A stretch of 64,000 nt of DNA from NCBI GenBank assembly GCA_029780415.1, contig JAKOYN010000136.1:1-64000 (forward strand). The letters are read 5' to 3'. Origin of the DNA: RXIX01 sp003989075 (GTDB lineage: Bacteria; Pseudomonadota; Gammaproteobacteria; Competibacterales; Competibacteraceae). The position numbers and the translations under genes were made by a program. Position 1 is the first letter of the stretch; every line of letters starts with the position of its first letter. Positions 51,035 through 60,985 of this stretch are shown here, piece by piece. The notes below the pieces were generated by a model. The model was not told the DNA's origin. It did not search any database and was given only the letters and a program-made list of their open reading frames with translations.

Positions 51035-53395
51035 ATGAGCGAGGAACAGGTCAACATCGAAGTCAATGGCATCCCGCTAAAGGCGCGCAAGGGCGCGATG
51101 CTCATCGAGGTCACCGATGCAGCGGGTATTCCCATCCCCCGTTTCTGCTATCACAAGAAACTCTCCATTGCCGCCAACTGCCGGATGTGTCTGGTGGAGG
51201 TCGAGCGCGCGCCCAAGCCGCTGCCGGCCTGCGCAACCCCGGTGATGGAGGGCATGAAGGTCTACACCGAGTCGCCCAAGGCCATCGCGGCGCAGAAGGG
51301 TACCATGGAGTTCCTGCTGATCAACCACCCGCTGGATTGCCCGATCTGCGATCAGGGCGGCGAGTGCGAACTGCAGGACGTGGCACTCGGCTATGGTGGT
51401 GATGTATCGCGCTTCGCTGAGCGCAAGCGGGTGGTCAAGGACAAGGATATCGGACCGCTGGTCGCGACCGATATGACCCGCTGTATCCACTGCACCCGCT
51501 GCGTGCGCTTTGGTGAGGAAATCGCGGGGCTGCGCGAGATGGGCGCGACCGGTCGCGGCGAAAATGTGGAAATTGGCACCTATGTGTCCAAGGCGGTCGC
51601 CTCGGAGCTGTCGGGTAATATCATCGATCTGTGTCCGGTCGGCGCGCTGACCGCCAAGCCGTCCCGCTACAAGGGACGCTCCTGGGAATATGTGCAGCAT
51701 GCCGGCATCGCGCCGCATGATTCGGTGGGCTCCAACATCTTCATCCACACCCTGCGCGGTCAGGTGATGCGGGTGGTGCCACGCGAAAATGAGCAGGTTA
51801 ACGAAACCTGGCTCTCGGATCGCGACCGCTTCAGCTACGAAGGCATCTACAGCGACGATCGGCTGAGCAAGCCCCTGCTCGGCGGCGTCGAGAGTGAGTG
51901 GGAAAATGCCCTCGAAGCCGCAGCCTCCGGCCTGAAGGCGGTGATTGCCCGCCACGGCGCCGATGCGGTGGGTTTCCTGGTGTCGCCGACCGCAACCGTG
52001 GAAGAGCTGTATCTGGCGCAGAAGCTGGCGCGCGGCTTGGGCGTGAATAACATCGATCACCGCCTGCGCCAGGCCGATTTCAGCGATCAGGATACGGCAC
52101 CGGCATTCCCGTGGCTGGGCCAGTCGCTGGATGCGCTGGAGCGGATGGGCGCGGCGCTGCTGATCGGCAGCAATGTGCGCATGGAGCAGCCGCTGGTCGG
52201 GCATCGCCTGCGCAAGGCGGCACTGGCCGGTGGCCAGATCATGTTCATCAATCCGCGCGATTTTGACTTCCGCTTCCCGGTGGCGGCCAAGGTCATTGCT
52301 GATCCGGTGGGCATGGTGACGGCACTGGCGGGTGTGGCGCAGGCCGTGGCCGAACTGAAGGGCGAGATACTGCCGGCTGCGCTGGCGCCGCTGGCGCTCT
52401 TCGCGCCCAGCGACTCTGCGCGTACCATGGCGGCCCATCTGGTCAACAACGCTGCAGCGACGGTCCTGCTCGGCAATCTGGCGGTAGCACACCCGGCCTA
52501 TGCGCAGTTGCGCGCCTTGGCAGTCTTTATCGCCCGTTGCAGCGGTGCCACTTTGGGCTATCTGCCGGAAGCGGCCAATTCGGCTGGCGGCTGGCTGGCT
52601 GGTGCGCTGCCGCACCGCCTGCCCGGTGCCAAGCCGGCGCCCCGCGCGGGTCTGGATGCGCAGGCGATGCTGGCCGATCCGCGTAAGGCCTATGTGCTGG
52701 TTGGTATCGAGCCGGAACTGGATTGCTGGGATGGTGCAGCAGCTCTAAACGCCCTGCAGGGTGCCGAGCTGGTGGTAGCACTCAGTCCCTATGCCAGTGC
52801 GGTGACCAAGCGCTATGCCCGCGTCATTCTACCGGTGGCCACCTTCGCCGAAACATCCGGCACCTACGTCAACGCCGAGGGTAGCTGGCAAAGCTTCACC
52901 GGGGCCAGTCGCCCGTTTGGTGAAGCACGCCCGGCCTGGAAGGTGCTGCGGGTGCTGGGCAATCTCTGTGGCCTACAGAGTTTCGAGTACCTGGGCTCGG
53001 AAGACGTGCTGGCCGAGGCGCGCAGCGCGTGCGCACAGGTCAAGCCGGACAACATGACGGCGACTCTCGACAAGCCGCTGGCGCCATTGCAGACCATGGG
53101 CCTGCAGCGGGTCGCCGATGTGCCGATCTACGCAGTCGATGCGCTGGTGCGCCGCGCCCGCGCGCTGCAGTCCAGTCCGCTGGCCCAGCCCGCTGAGGTG
53201 CGTCTGCATCCGGATGTCGCCGCGGAACTGGGTGTGGTGGGACGCGAGCAGGTGCAGGTATCCCGCAACGGCGTAGCGGTGGATCTGCCGCTGGTGCTGG
53301 ATGAGAGCCTGCCCAAGGGCTGCGCCTGGATTCCGGCCGGCTTGAACGCCAGCGTGGCGCTGGGTCCCTCGGTGGGTCCGGTGGTCATCCAATAA
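51035..53395 (+). CDS. nuoG: NADH-quinone oxidoreductase subunit G
   Basis: A 786-residue subunit with a chain of iron-sulfur clusters. It has a [2Fe-2S] ferredoxin domain (CYHKKLSIAANCRMC), His/Cys-ligated N5 (HPLDCPICDQGGECELQD), N4 (CIHCTRCVRF with DLCPVGALT) and a large molybdopterin-oxidoreductase-like domain. No Cys cluster is seen at the start of that domain (WEYVQHAGIAPHDSVGS), so the extra N7 cluster known in E. coli is absent. Confidence 0.96.
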   Translation: MSEEQVNIEVNGIPLKARKGAMLIEVTDAAGIPIPRFCYHKKLSIAANCRMCLVEVERAPKPLPACATPVMEGMKVYTESPKAIAAQKGTMEFLLINHPLDCPICDQGGECELQDVALGYGGDVSRFAERKRVVKDKDIGPLVATDMTRCIHCTRCVRFGEEIAGLREMGATGRGENVEIGTYVSKAVASELSGNIIDLCPVGALTAKPSRYKGRSWEYVQHAGIAPHDSVGSNIFIHTLRGQVMRVVPRENEQVNETWLSDRDRFSYEGIYSDDRLSKPLLGGVESEWENALEAAASGLKAVIARHGADAVGFLVSPTATVEELYLAQKLARGLGVNNIDHRLRQADFSDQDTAPAFPWLGQSLDALERMGAALLIGSNVRMEQPLVGHRLRKAALAGGQIMFINPRDFDFRFPVAAKVIADPVGMVTALAGVAQAVAELKGEILPAALAPLALFAPSDSARTMAAHLVNNAAATVLLGNLAVAHPAYAQLRALAVFIARCSGATLGYLPEAANSAGGWLAGALPHRLPGAKPAPRAGLDAQAMLADPRKAYVLVGIEPELDCWDGAAALNALQGAELVVALSPYASAVTKRYARVILPVATFAETSGTYVNAEGSWQSFTGASRPFGEARPAWKVLRVLGNLCGLQSFEYLGSEDVLAEARSACAQVKPDNMTATLDKPLAPLQTMGLQRVADVPIYAVDALVRRARALQSSPLAQPAEVRLHPDVAAELGVVGREQVQVSRNGVAVDLPLVLDESLPKGCAWIPAGLNASVALGPSVGPVVIQ

Positions 53396-53413
53396 CAACC
53401 AGGATCGCGGATC

Positions 53414-54436
53414 ATGGAAACGCTGCTGACGGTCATTCTCATCCTGTTAAAAATCGTCGTCCTCCTGGTTCCCTTGCTGGTGGGGGTGGCTTACCTGACC
53501 TTTGCCGAGCGCAAGATCATCGGTTACATGCAGGTTCGGCTTGGTCCGAACCGGGTCGGCCCAAAGGGCTGGCTGCAGCCGATCGCTGATGCGGTCAAGC
53601 TGATGTTCAAGGAAATCATCATCCCCAGCCGGGCCAACCGCTTCCTGTTCGTGCTGGCGCCGATGCTGTCCTTTGGACCGGCGATCGCTGCCTGGGCCGT
53701 GATCCCGTTTGGCGACGGCATGATGATCTCCCATCTGGATGCCGGTCTGCTGTATCTGCTGGCGCTGACCTCGCTGGGCGTCTATGGCGTGATCATCGCC
53801 GGCTGGGCATCCAACTCGAAGTACGCCTTTCTCGGTGCCATGCGCTCGGCGGCGCAAATCGTCGCCTACGAAATCGCCATGGGCTTTGCGCTGGTTGGCG
53901 TGCTGATGGCTGCCGGCAGCCTCAATCTGAACCAGATCGTGCAGGCGCAGCAGGGCAGCCTGCTGCATTGGTTCTGGCTGCCGCTGCTGCCGCTGTTTGT
54001 GGTGTATTTCATCTCCGGGGTTGCCGAAACCAACCGCGCGCCATTTGACGTCGCCGAGGGTGAGTCGGAAATCGTCGCCGGCTTCCACGTCGAGTACTCG
54101 GGCATGGCCTTCGCGGTGTTCTTCCTTGCCGAGTATGCCAACATGATCCTGGTGGCGGCCCTGGCTGCGACGCTGTTCCTGGGCGGCTGGCTGTCGCCAT
54201 TCGAAGGCATTCCCGTGCTGGGCGAGTTGTTCGCCTGGGTGCCGGGCGCGCTCTGGCTGGTCCTGAAGATCGCGTTCATGCTGCTGTTCTTCCTGTGGTT
54301 CCGGGCGACCTTTCCGCGCTATCGCTACGACCAGATCATGCGGCTGGGCTGGAAAGTCTTCATTCCGGTGACGCTGGTCTGGTTGCTGGTAGTCGGGCTG
54401 GGTGTTCTGGCGCACGTGGGTCCGTGGTTCGATTGA
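53414..54436 (+). CDS. nuoH: NADH-quinone oxidoreductase subunit H
   Basis: A 340-residue membrane subunit that joins the quinone site to the proton arm. AERKIIGYMQVRLGPNRVGP and ETNRAPFDVAEGESEIVAGF are the hallmark loops. About eight helices are visible. Confidence 0.97.
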   Translation: METLLTVILILLKIVVLLVPLLVGVAYLTFAERKIIGYMQVRLGPNRVGPKGWLQPIADAVKLMFKEIIIPSRANRFLFVLAPMLSFGPAIAAWAVIPFGDGMMISHLDAGLLYLLALTSLGVYGVIIAGWASNSKYAFLGAMRSAAQIVAYEIAMGFALVGVLMAAGSLNLNQIVQAQQGSLLHWFWLPLLPLFVVYFISGVAETNRAPFDVAEGESEIVAGFHVEYSGMAFAVFFLAEYANMILVAALAATLFLGGWLSPFEGIPVLGELFAWVPGALWLVLKIAFMLLFFLWFRATFPRYRYDQIMRLGWKVFIPVTLVWLLVVGLGVLAHVGPWFD

Positions 54437-54449
54437 AGTGGAGAGAGCG

Positions 54450-54947
54450 ATGAATACCCTGAACGCCCTGCGGTACTACTTCAAAAGCTTCATGCTGTGG
54501 GAGCTGTTGCTCGGCATGCGGCTGACCGGTCGCTACCTGTTCTCCAAAAAGATCACGGTGCAGTTTCCCGAAGAACGGACGCCCCAGTCGCCGCGCTTCC
54601 GTGGCCTGCATGCCCTGCGTCGCTATCCCAATGGCGAGGAGCGCTGTATCGCCTGCAAGCTGTGCGAGGCCGTTTGCCCGGCGCTGGCGATCACCATCGA
54701 ATCCGAGCCGCGCGCTGATGGCACCCGTCGCACAACCCGCTACGATATCGATCTGTTCAAATGTATCTTCTGCGGGTTTTGCGAGGAGGCCTGTCCGGTG
54801 GATTCCATCGTCGAAACCCGGGTCTTCGATTATCATTTCGAGAAACGCGGTGAGCAGATCATGACCAAGGAGAAACTGCTTGCTCATGGGGATCGCTGCG
54901 AAGCGCAGATCGCCGCCGACCGTGCCGCTGACGCGGCCTACCGCTAG
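54450..54947 (+). CDS. nuoI: NADH-quinone oxidoreductase subunit I
   Basis: A 165-residue ferredoxin-like subunit with two [4Fe-4S] clusters (N6a, N6b): CIACKLCEAVCP and CIFCGFCEEACP. GAGAGAG precedes ATG 54450, 13 bases after nuoH. Confidence 0.97.
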   Translation: MNTLNALRYYFKSFMLWELLLGMRLTGRYLFSKKITVQFPEERTPQSPRFRGLHALRRYPNGEERCIACKLCEAVCPALAITIESEPRADGTRRTTRYDIDLFKCIFCGFCEEACPVDSIVETRVFDYHFEKRGEQIMTKEKLLAHGDRCEAQIAADRAADAAYR

Positions 54948-54985
54948 CCGGCTTCCGTTGCCAAAAAAAGCAAACAGGTCCGCTC

Positions 54986-55588
54986 ATGGGATTTGAAAAG
55001 TTTCTGTTCTACGTCTTCTCGCTCATCCTGGTGCTGGCATCGGTGGGCGTGATCACGGTCCGCAATCCGGTACGCGCCGCGCTGTTTCTGGTTCTGGCGT
55101 TCTTCACCAGCGCCGCGCTCTGGCTGCTCATCGAAGCTGAGTTCCTCGCCATCACCCTGGTGCTGGTTTACGTCGGCGCGGTGATGGTGCTATTCCTGTT
55201 CGTGATCATGATGCTCGACATCAATGTCGCACCGGTGCAGGAAGGTTTTACCAAGTATCTGCCATTTGGTGTGGCGGTTGCGCTGATCATCGTGGTTGAG
55301 ATGGGGCTGATGGTGAGCTCCAGCTACTTCGGTGGCGACCGCTACAGCCTGGTGTCGCATGCTGCCGATTACAGTAACACCAAGGAACTGGGCAGCGTTC
55401 TCTACACCTTCTATGTCTATCCGTTCGAGATCGCCTCGGTGATCCTGCTGGTCGCGATCATTGCCGCCATCTCGCTGACCATGCGGCGCCGCGAGGGCAC
55501 CAAGTCCCAGAATCCGTCCCGACAGGTGCGGGTTTCGCGCGATGACCGTTTGCGGATCGTGCGCATGGCGGCGGAAAAGAACAAGTAG
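54986..55588 (+). CDS. nuoJ: NADH-quinone oxidoreductase subunit J
   Basis: A 200-residue membrane subunit with five helices. It has RNPVRAALFLVLAFF and LVYVGAVMVLFLFVIMML, the latter containing the pi-bulge helix of proton coupling. The C-terminus is a basic tail. It is followed by the longest gap in the operon, 98 bases. Confidence 0.95.
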   Translation: MGFEKFLFYVFSLILVLASVGVITVRNPVRAALFLVLAFFTSAALWLLIEAEFLAITLVLVYVGAVMVLFLFVIMMLDINVAPVQEGFTKYLPFGVAVALIIVVEMGLMVSSSYFGGDRYSLVSHAADYSNTKELGSVLYTFYVYPFEIASVILLVAIIAAISLTMRRREGTKSQNPSRQVRVSRDDRLRIVRMAAEKNK

Positions 55589-55607
55589 CCTGGCATCTAG
55601 GGGGGAG

Positions 55608-55629
55608 GCGCACCCGCTCGCGGGTGTGC
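55608..55629 (+). other. Intra-operon hairpin between nuoJ and nuoK
   Basis: GCGCACCCGC and GCGGGTGTGC (one G-U pair) form a stem of up to 10 bp with a minimal loop, in the 98-base nuoJ-nuoK gap. No T-run follows, so an mRNA processing or stabilising role is more likely than termination. Confidence 0.45.
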
Positions 55630-55686
55630 TCCGCCCGCTGCCCAACCCGATTTTCCACATTCCAAAAAGCTAAAGGCGGGGGATAG

Positions 55687-55992
55687 ATGATCGCGCTTAC
55701 TGATTATCTCGTGCTCGGAGCGATCCTCTTTTGTCTCAGCGTGGCCGGTATCTTTCTGAACCGGAAGAACGTCATCATCCTGCTGATGTCGATCGAGCTC
55801 ATGCTGCTGGCGGTGAATTTCAACTTCATTGCGTTTTCACGGTTCCTCGACGACACCATCGGGCAGGTCTTCGTCTTTTTCATCCTGACCGTGGCGGCGG
55901 CCGAGTCGGCTATCGGCCTGGCCATCCTGGTGGTGCTGTTCCGTAACCGTCGCACCATCAATGTCGCCGACCTCGATACGTTGAAGGGCTAG
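55687..55992 (+). CDS. nuoK: NADH-quinone oxidoreductase subunit K
   Basis: A 101-residue three-helix subunit. It has RKNVIILLMSIELMLLAVNFNF with the functional membrane Glu, and FFILTVAAAESAIGLAILV with the second. It lies 4 bases before nuoL. Confidence 0.97.
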   Translation: MIALTDYLVLGAILFCLSVAGIFLNRKNVIILLMSIELMLLAVNFNFIAFSRFLDDTIGQVFVFFILTVAAAESAIGLAILVVLFRNRRTINVADLDTLKG

Positions 55993-55996
55993 CCGC

Positions 55997-57946
55997 ATGC
56001 AAAACGTCTACCTCGGAATTGTGCTCGCGCCCCTGATCGGCGCGATCATCGCCGGTCTGTTCGGTCGCAAGATCGGCCGTGCCGGCGCGCACTGGGTCAC
56101 TATCATCGGCGTGGCAATCGCATTCCTGCTATCGCTGGTGGTGCTCCGGCATCACGTTTTCGACGGCGCTGCGCCGTATAACGAGACCGTCTACACCTGG
56201 ATGGTGGTTGAAGGTATTCGCCTGGAAGTCGGCTTCCTGGTTGATAGCCTGACTGCGGTGATGATCACCACCGTCACCTTCGTGTCCCTGATGGTGCACA
56301 TCTACACCATCGGCTACATGCACGACGACGACGGCTACCAGCGCTTCTTCAGCTACATCGCGCTGTTCACCTTCGCCATGCTGATGCTGGTCATGGCCAA
56401 CAACTTCCTGCAGCTGTTCTTCGGCTGGGAAGGTGTGGGCCTGGTGTCCTACCTGCTGATCGGCTTCTGGTACAAGCGTCCGAGCGCTACCTTCGCCAGC
56501 CTCAAGGCCTTCCTGGTCAACCGGGTTGGTGACTTCGGCTTCCTGCTGGGTATCGCCGCCGTCCTGATGGCCTTCAACAGCATCGACTACGCTGATGTAT
56601 TCGCGGCGGCGCCGCTGATGGCCAAGGCGACCGTGCAGATCATTCCGGGTGTCGACTGGTCGCTGATGACGGTGACCTGCATCCTGTTGTTCATCGGCGC
56701 CATGGGCAAGTCCGCCCAGGTACCGCTGCATGTCTGGCTGCCCGATTCGATGGAAGGCCCCACTCCGATCTCGGCGCTGATCCACGCCGCGACCATGGTC
56801 ACTGCCGGTATCTTCATGGTGGCGCGCATGTCGCCGCTGTTCGAACTGTCGCCGACCGCATTGAGCTTCGTGCTGGTGATCGGTTCGATTACCGCGCTGT
56901 TCATGGGCTTCCTGGGCATCATCCAGAACGATATCAAGCGCGTGGTGGCCTACTCGACGCTTTCGCAGCTTGGCTACATGACCGTGGCGCTGGGTGTGTC
57001 GGCCTATTCGGCGGCTATTTTCCACCTGATGACCCATGCCTTCTTCAAGGCGCTGCTATTCCTCGGTGCCGGCTCGGTGATCATCGCTATGCATCATGAG
57101 CAGGATATCCGCAAGATGGGTGGACTGTGGAAGTATATGCCGATTACCTGGGCGACCTTCCTGATTGGCACCTTGGCCCTGATTGGCACGCCGGGCTTTG
57201 CCGGTTTCTACTCCAAGGACAGCATCCTGGAAGCGGTGCATTATTCGCATATTCCGGGTGCTGGCTTTGCCTACTTCGCGGTTATGCTGGGCGTGTTCGT
57301 GACCTCGTTCTACTCATTCCGCCTGTATTTCCTGGTCTTCCATGGCAAGGAGCGGATGGACCATCACACCCAGGAACATCTGCACGAGACGCCGGCGGTA
57401 GTGACGGTGCCGCTGATCCTGCTGGCTATTCCGTCGGTGGTGATTGGCGCCCTGACCATCGGGCCGATGCTGTTTGGCGACGTGTTCAAGGGCGTGATCT
57501 TCGTGTTGCCCGAGCACAATGTGCTGGAACACCTGGCCGAGCACTTCCATGGCGCGCTGGGCTTTGCCCTGCATGGCCTGACCGGTCTGCCCTTTATCCT
57601 GGTGCTGGCGGGTTTCGGCTCAGCCTGGTACCTGTACATGATGCGGCCGGACTTGCCGGACTTGGTCCAGCAGCGTTTTGCCAAGCTGTACGATGTCATG
57701 GATCGCAAGTATCTGTTCGACGAGATCTACCAGTCGGTCTTCATGCGTGGCAGCCAGAACCTGGGCACGGTGCTGTGGAAATATGCGGATGCGGGCCTGA
57801 TTGATGGCCTGATGGTGAACGGTACGGCGCGCCTGGTTGGCTGGTTCGCGGCCGTGACCCGGCACCTGCAGTCGGGTTACCTGTATCACTATGCCTTCGC
57901 GATGATCATCGGCCTGCTGGTCCTGCTGACCTGGTTCGTCCGCTAA
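55997..57946 (+). CDS. nuoL: NADH-quinone oxidoreductase subunit L
   Basis: The 649-residue distal antiporter-like subunit. It has FFGWEGVGLVSYLLIGFW, SAQVPLHVWLPDSMEGPTPISALIHAATM and the lateral helix plus anchor at the C-terminus. It pumps protons at the tip of the membrane arm. Confidence 0.97.
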   Translation: MQNVYLGIVLAPLIGAIIAGLFGRKIGRAGAHWVTIIGVAIAFLLSLVVLRHHVFDGAAPYNETVYTWMVVEGIRLEVGFLVDSLTAVMITTVTFVSLMVHIYTIGYMHDDDGYQRFFSYIALFTFAMLMLVMANNFLQLFFGWEGVGLVSYLLIGFWYKRPSATFASLKAFLVNRVGDFGFLLGIAAVLMAFNSIDYADVFAAAPLMAKATVQIIPGVDWSLMTVTCILLFIGAMGKSAQVPLHVWLPDSMEGPTPISALIHAATMVTAGIFMVARMSPLFELSPTALSFVLVIGSITALFMGFLGIIQNDIKRVVAYSTLSQLGYMTVALGVSAYSAAIFHLMTHAFFKALLFLGAGSVIIAMHHEQDIRKMGGLWKYMPITWATFLIGTLALIGTPGFAGFYSKDSILEAVHYSHIPGAGFAYFAVMLGVFVTSFYSFRLYFLVFHGKERMDHHTQEHLHETPAVVTVPLILLAIPSVVIGALTIGPMLFGDVFKGVIFVLPEHNVLEHLAEHFHGALGFALHGLTGLPFILVLAGFGSAWYLYMMRPDLPDLVQQRFAKLYDVMDRKYLFDEIYQSVFMRGSQNLGTVLWKYADAGLIDGLMVNGTARLVGWFAAVTRHLQSGYLYHYAFAMIIGLLVLLTWFVR

Positions 57947-57964
57947 CCTGGAAGAAGAAAAACC

Positions 57965-59479
57965 ATGCTGTCGGAACTGCCTCTGCTGAGTCTTGCCATC
58001 TGGTTCCCGATTCTCGGCGGCGCCGCGGTCCTGTTCGTGGGCGATGAAAACCCCGGACGCGCCAAGGCGCTGGCCCTGACCGTGGCCATCCTGAGTTTCC
58101 TGATTACTCTCCCGCTGTATTCATCCTTCGATGCTGCGACGGCGGCGCTGCAGTTCCAGGAATTCATGCCCTGGATCCCGGCGTTTAACGTCAACTATCA
58201 TCTGGGCGTCGATGGCTTCTCGATGCCGCTGATCCTGCTGACCGCATTTATGACGGTGCTGGTGGTGATCGCGGGCTGGGAAGTGGTGCAATACCGGGTC
58301 GCCCAGTACATGGCCGCCTTCCTGATCATGGAAGGGCTGATGATCGGGGTGTTCGCCGCGCTCGACGCGCTGCTGTTCTATGTGTTCTTCGAGGCGATGC
58401 TGATACCGATGTTCCTGATCATCGGTATCTGGGGTGGCCCACGGCGGGTCTACGCGACCCTGAAGTTCTTCCTGTATACCTTCCTCGGCTCGGTGTTCAT
58501 GCTGATCGCCCTGATCTACATGTACAACCAGGCGGGCAGCTTCGAGATTCTCGATTTCCACAAGCTGCCGCTGGGTATGACTGAACAGGTACTGATTTTC
58601 TTCGCCTTCATGCTCGGCTTCGCGGTCAAGGTGCCGATGTGGCCGGTGCATACCTGGTTGCCGGATGCCCACGTTGAAGCGCCCACCGGCGGTTCGGTGA
58701 TCCTGGCGGCCATTACCCTGAAGATCGGCGGCTATGGCTTCCTGCGCTTTGCCCTACCGATTACCCCGGATGCCGCCAGCATGCTCGACTGGCTGGTGAT
58801 CACCATGTCCCTGGTAGCGGTGGTCTATATTGGTCTGGTAGCGCTGATCCAGCAGGACATGAAGAAGCTGATCGCCTACTCGTCGATTGCGCATATGGGC
58901 TTTGTCACGCTGGGCTTCTTCATCATCTTTGGCATCTATCGTCAAACCGGCGGCCTCGGCGGTGCGACCATGGCCATCGAAGGTGGCATGGTGCAGATGG
59001 TGTCGCACGGCTTTATTTCCGGCGCCATGTTCCTGTGCGTAGGCGTGCTGTATGACCGGGTGCATTCCCGTCAGATCAAGGACTACGGTGGCGTGGTCAA
59101 CACCATGCCGATCTTCGCCGCCTTCATGGTGCTGTTTGGCATGGCCAACGCAGGCCTGCCTGGCACATCCGGGTTCATTGGCGAGTTCCTGGTGATTCTG
59201 AGCAGCTTCAAGGCTAGCTTCTGGATCGCTTTCCTGGCGGCCACCACCCTGATCCTCGGCGCGGCCTACACCCTGTGGCTGGTCAAGCGGGTCATCTTTG
59301 GCGATATCGGCAACAGCCATGTCGCCGAACTGGAGGACATCAACACCCGGGAGCTGATCATGCTCAGCCTGCTGGCGGCAGCGGTACTGCTGCTCGGTAT
59401 CTGGCCGGATCCGCTGACCTCGGTGATGCATGCCTCGGTGGATAATCTGCTGCAGCACGTCATCGTGTCGAAGCTGTAG
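57965..59479 (+). CDS. nuoM: NADH-quinone oxidoreductase subunit M
   Basis: A 504-residue antiporter-like subunit with about 14 helices. YVFFEAMLIPMFLIIGIWGG carries the conserved membrane Glu, then KVPMWPVHTWLPDAHVEAPTGGSV. It lies 18 bases after nuoL. Confidence 0.97.
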   Translation: MLSELPLLSLAIWFPILGGAAVLFVGDENPGRAKALALTVAILSFLITLPLYSSFDAATAALQFQEFMPWIPAFNVNYHLGVDGFSMPLILLTAFMTVLVVIAGWEVVQYRVAQYMAAFLIMEGLMIGVFAALDALLFYVFFEAMLIPMFLIIGIWGGPRRVYATLKFFLYTFLGSVFMLIALIYMYNQAGSFEILDFHKLPLGMTEQVLIFFAFMLGFAVKVPMWPVHTWLPDAHVEAPTGGSVILAAITLKIGGYGFLRFALPITPDAASMLDWLVITMSLVAVVYIGLVALIQQDMKKLIAYSSIAHMGFVTLGFFIIFGIYRQTGGLGGATMAIEGGMVQMVSHGFISGAMFLCVGVLYDRVHSRQIKDYGGVVNTMPIFAAFMVLFGMANAGLPGTSGFIGEFLVILSSFKASFWIAFLAATTLILGAAYTLWLVKRVIFGDIGNSHVAELEDINTRELIMLSLLAAAVLLLGIWPDPLTSVMHASVDNLLQHVIVSKL

Positions 59480-59518
59480 GCTCCTGTCGCAGAGAAGAAT
59501 CGAGAATAGGGAAACCCC

Positions 59519-60958
59519 ATGAACTTCGTCGCCCCTGATTTCATGCCGGTACTGCCGGAACTGTTCGTGCTGACCATGACCTGTCTGGTGCTGGTCGTCG
59601 ACGTGTTCTTGGAGCAGCGGCAGCGGCATATCACCTACGGGTTGGCGCAGCTGACCCTGTTGGGTGCGGCCCTGCTGACACTGTTCACCTACGCCCACGC
59701 GCCGGTGACCACCATGTTTGGTCACTACGTCAAGGACGCGATGGGCGATCTGCTCAAGCTGTGTATCTACCTGGCTTCCGCCGCGGTGTTCCTCTACTCG
59801 CGCGACTACCTGCGCCGGCGCGACCTGTTCAAGGGCGAGTATTACGTGCTGGGGCTGTTTGGCGTGCTGGGCATGATGATCATGGTTTCGGCGCACAGCC
59901 TGCTCAGTGTGTATTTGGGTCTGGAAATGCTGTCGCTGTCGCTGTATGCCCTGGTGGCGATCGATCGTGACTCGCCGGTGGCCTCCGAGGCAGCGATGAA
60001 ATACTTCGTGCTCGGTTCTCTGGCCTCGGGCATGCTGCTGTATGGCATCTCGATGGTGTATGGCGCCACCGGCAGCATCGATATCCAGCTGCTGGCCGAT
60101 GCCGTCGCCAAGCAGGGTCTGGGTAATCCGGTGCTGGTGTTCGGACTGGTGTTCCTGGTGGTGGGCCTGTCCTTCAAGCTGGGCGCGGTGCCGTTCCACA
60201 TGTGGGTACCGGATGTCTATCAGGGTGCGCCGACCTCGGTGACTTTGTACATCGGTTCGGCGCCGAAGCTGGCGGCCTTTGCCCTGGTGATGCGCATTCT
60301 GGTTGATGGCCTGGGTACCCTGCAGGCGGATTGGCAGCAGATGCTGATTATCCTGGCGATGCTGTCAATGATGCTCGGTAACCTGGTGGCCATCGCGCAG
60401 AGCAATATCAAGCGCATGCTGGCCTACTCGACCATTTCCCATGTCGGCTTCCTGCTGCTGGGCATTCTCGCCGGCACTCCCGAGGGCTATGCGGCGGCGA
60501 TGTTCTACACCATCGTCTATGTGCTGATGGCGGTTGGCGCCTTCGGCGTGCTGCTGGTGCTGAGCCGGACCGGCTTTGAGGCGGAGAATATCGACGACTT
60601 CAAGGGACTCAATGACCGTAATCCCTGGCTGGCTTTCCTGATGATGGTGATCATGATGTCGATGGCTGGGGTGCCGTTCATGGTCGGTTTCTATGCCAAG
60701 TGGATGGTGCTGCAGTCGATCGTTGATATCGGCCTGGTCTGGCTGGCAATTCTCGGCGTGCTGTTCTCGGTGATCGGCGCCTTCTACTACCTGCGGGTGG
60801 TTAAGTGCCTGTACTTCGATAAGCCGGAGGACAATACGCCGATCGAAATGAGCCGTGATACCGAAGTGGTCATCAGTGCTAACGGCCTGCTGCTGGTGGT
60901 GCTGGGTCTGTACCCGACGGCGCTGATGAGCCTGTGCTCGACGGCGCTGCTGGGCTGA
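59519..60958 (+). CDS. nuoN: NADH-quinone oxidoreductase subunit N
   Basis: A 479-residue antiporter-like subunit. It has YLGLEMLSLSLYALVAIDR, then KLGAVPFHMWVPDVYQGAPTSVTLYIGSAPK. It closes the canonical nuo set, 27 bases before the DUF2818 gene. Confidence 0.97.
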   Translation: MNFVAPDFMPVLPELFVLTMTCLVLVVDVFLEQRQRHITYGLAQLTLLGAALLTLFTYAHAPVTTMFGHYVKDAMGDLLKLCIYLASAAVFLYSRDYLRRRDLFKGEYYVLGLFGVLGMMIMVSAHSLLSVYLGLEMLSLSLYALVAIDRDSPVASEAAMKYFVLGSLASGMLLYGISMVYGATGSIDIQLLADAVAKQGLGNPVLVFGLVFLVVGLSFKLGAVPFHMWVPDVYQGAPTSVTLYIGSAPKLAAFALVMRILVDGLGTLQADWQQMLIILAMLSMMLGNLVAIAQSNIKRMLAYSTISHVGFLLLGILAGTPEGYAAAMFYTIVYVLMAVGAFGVLLVLSRTGFEAENIDDFKGLNDRNPWLAFLMMVIMMSMAGVPFMVGFYAKWMVLQSIVDIGLVWLAILGVLFSVIGAFYYLRVVKCLYFDKPEDNTPIEMSRDTEVVISANGLLLVVLGLYPTALMSLCSTALLG

Positions 60959-60985
60959 TGCCGTAATCACGGGAATCGGGCGGCG

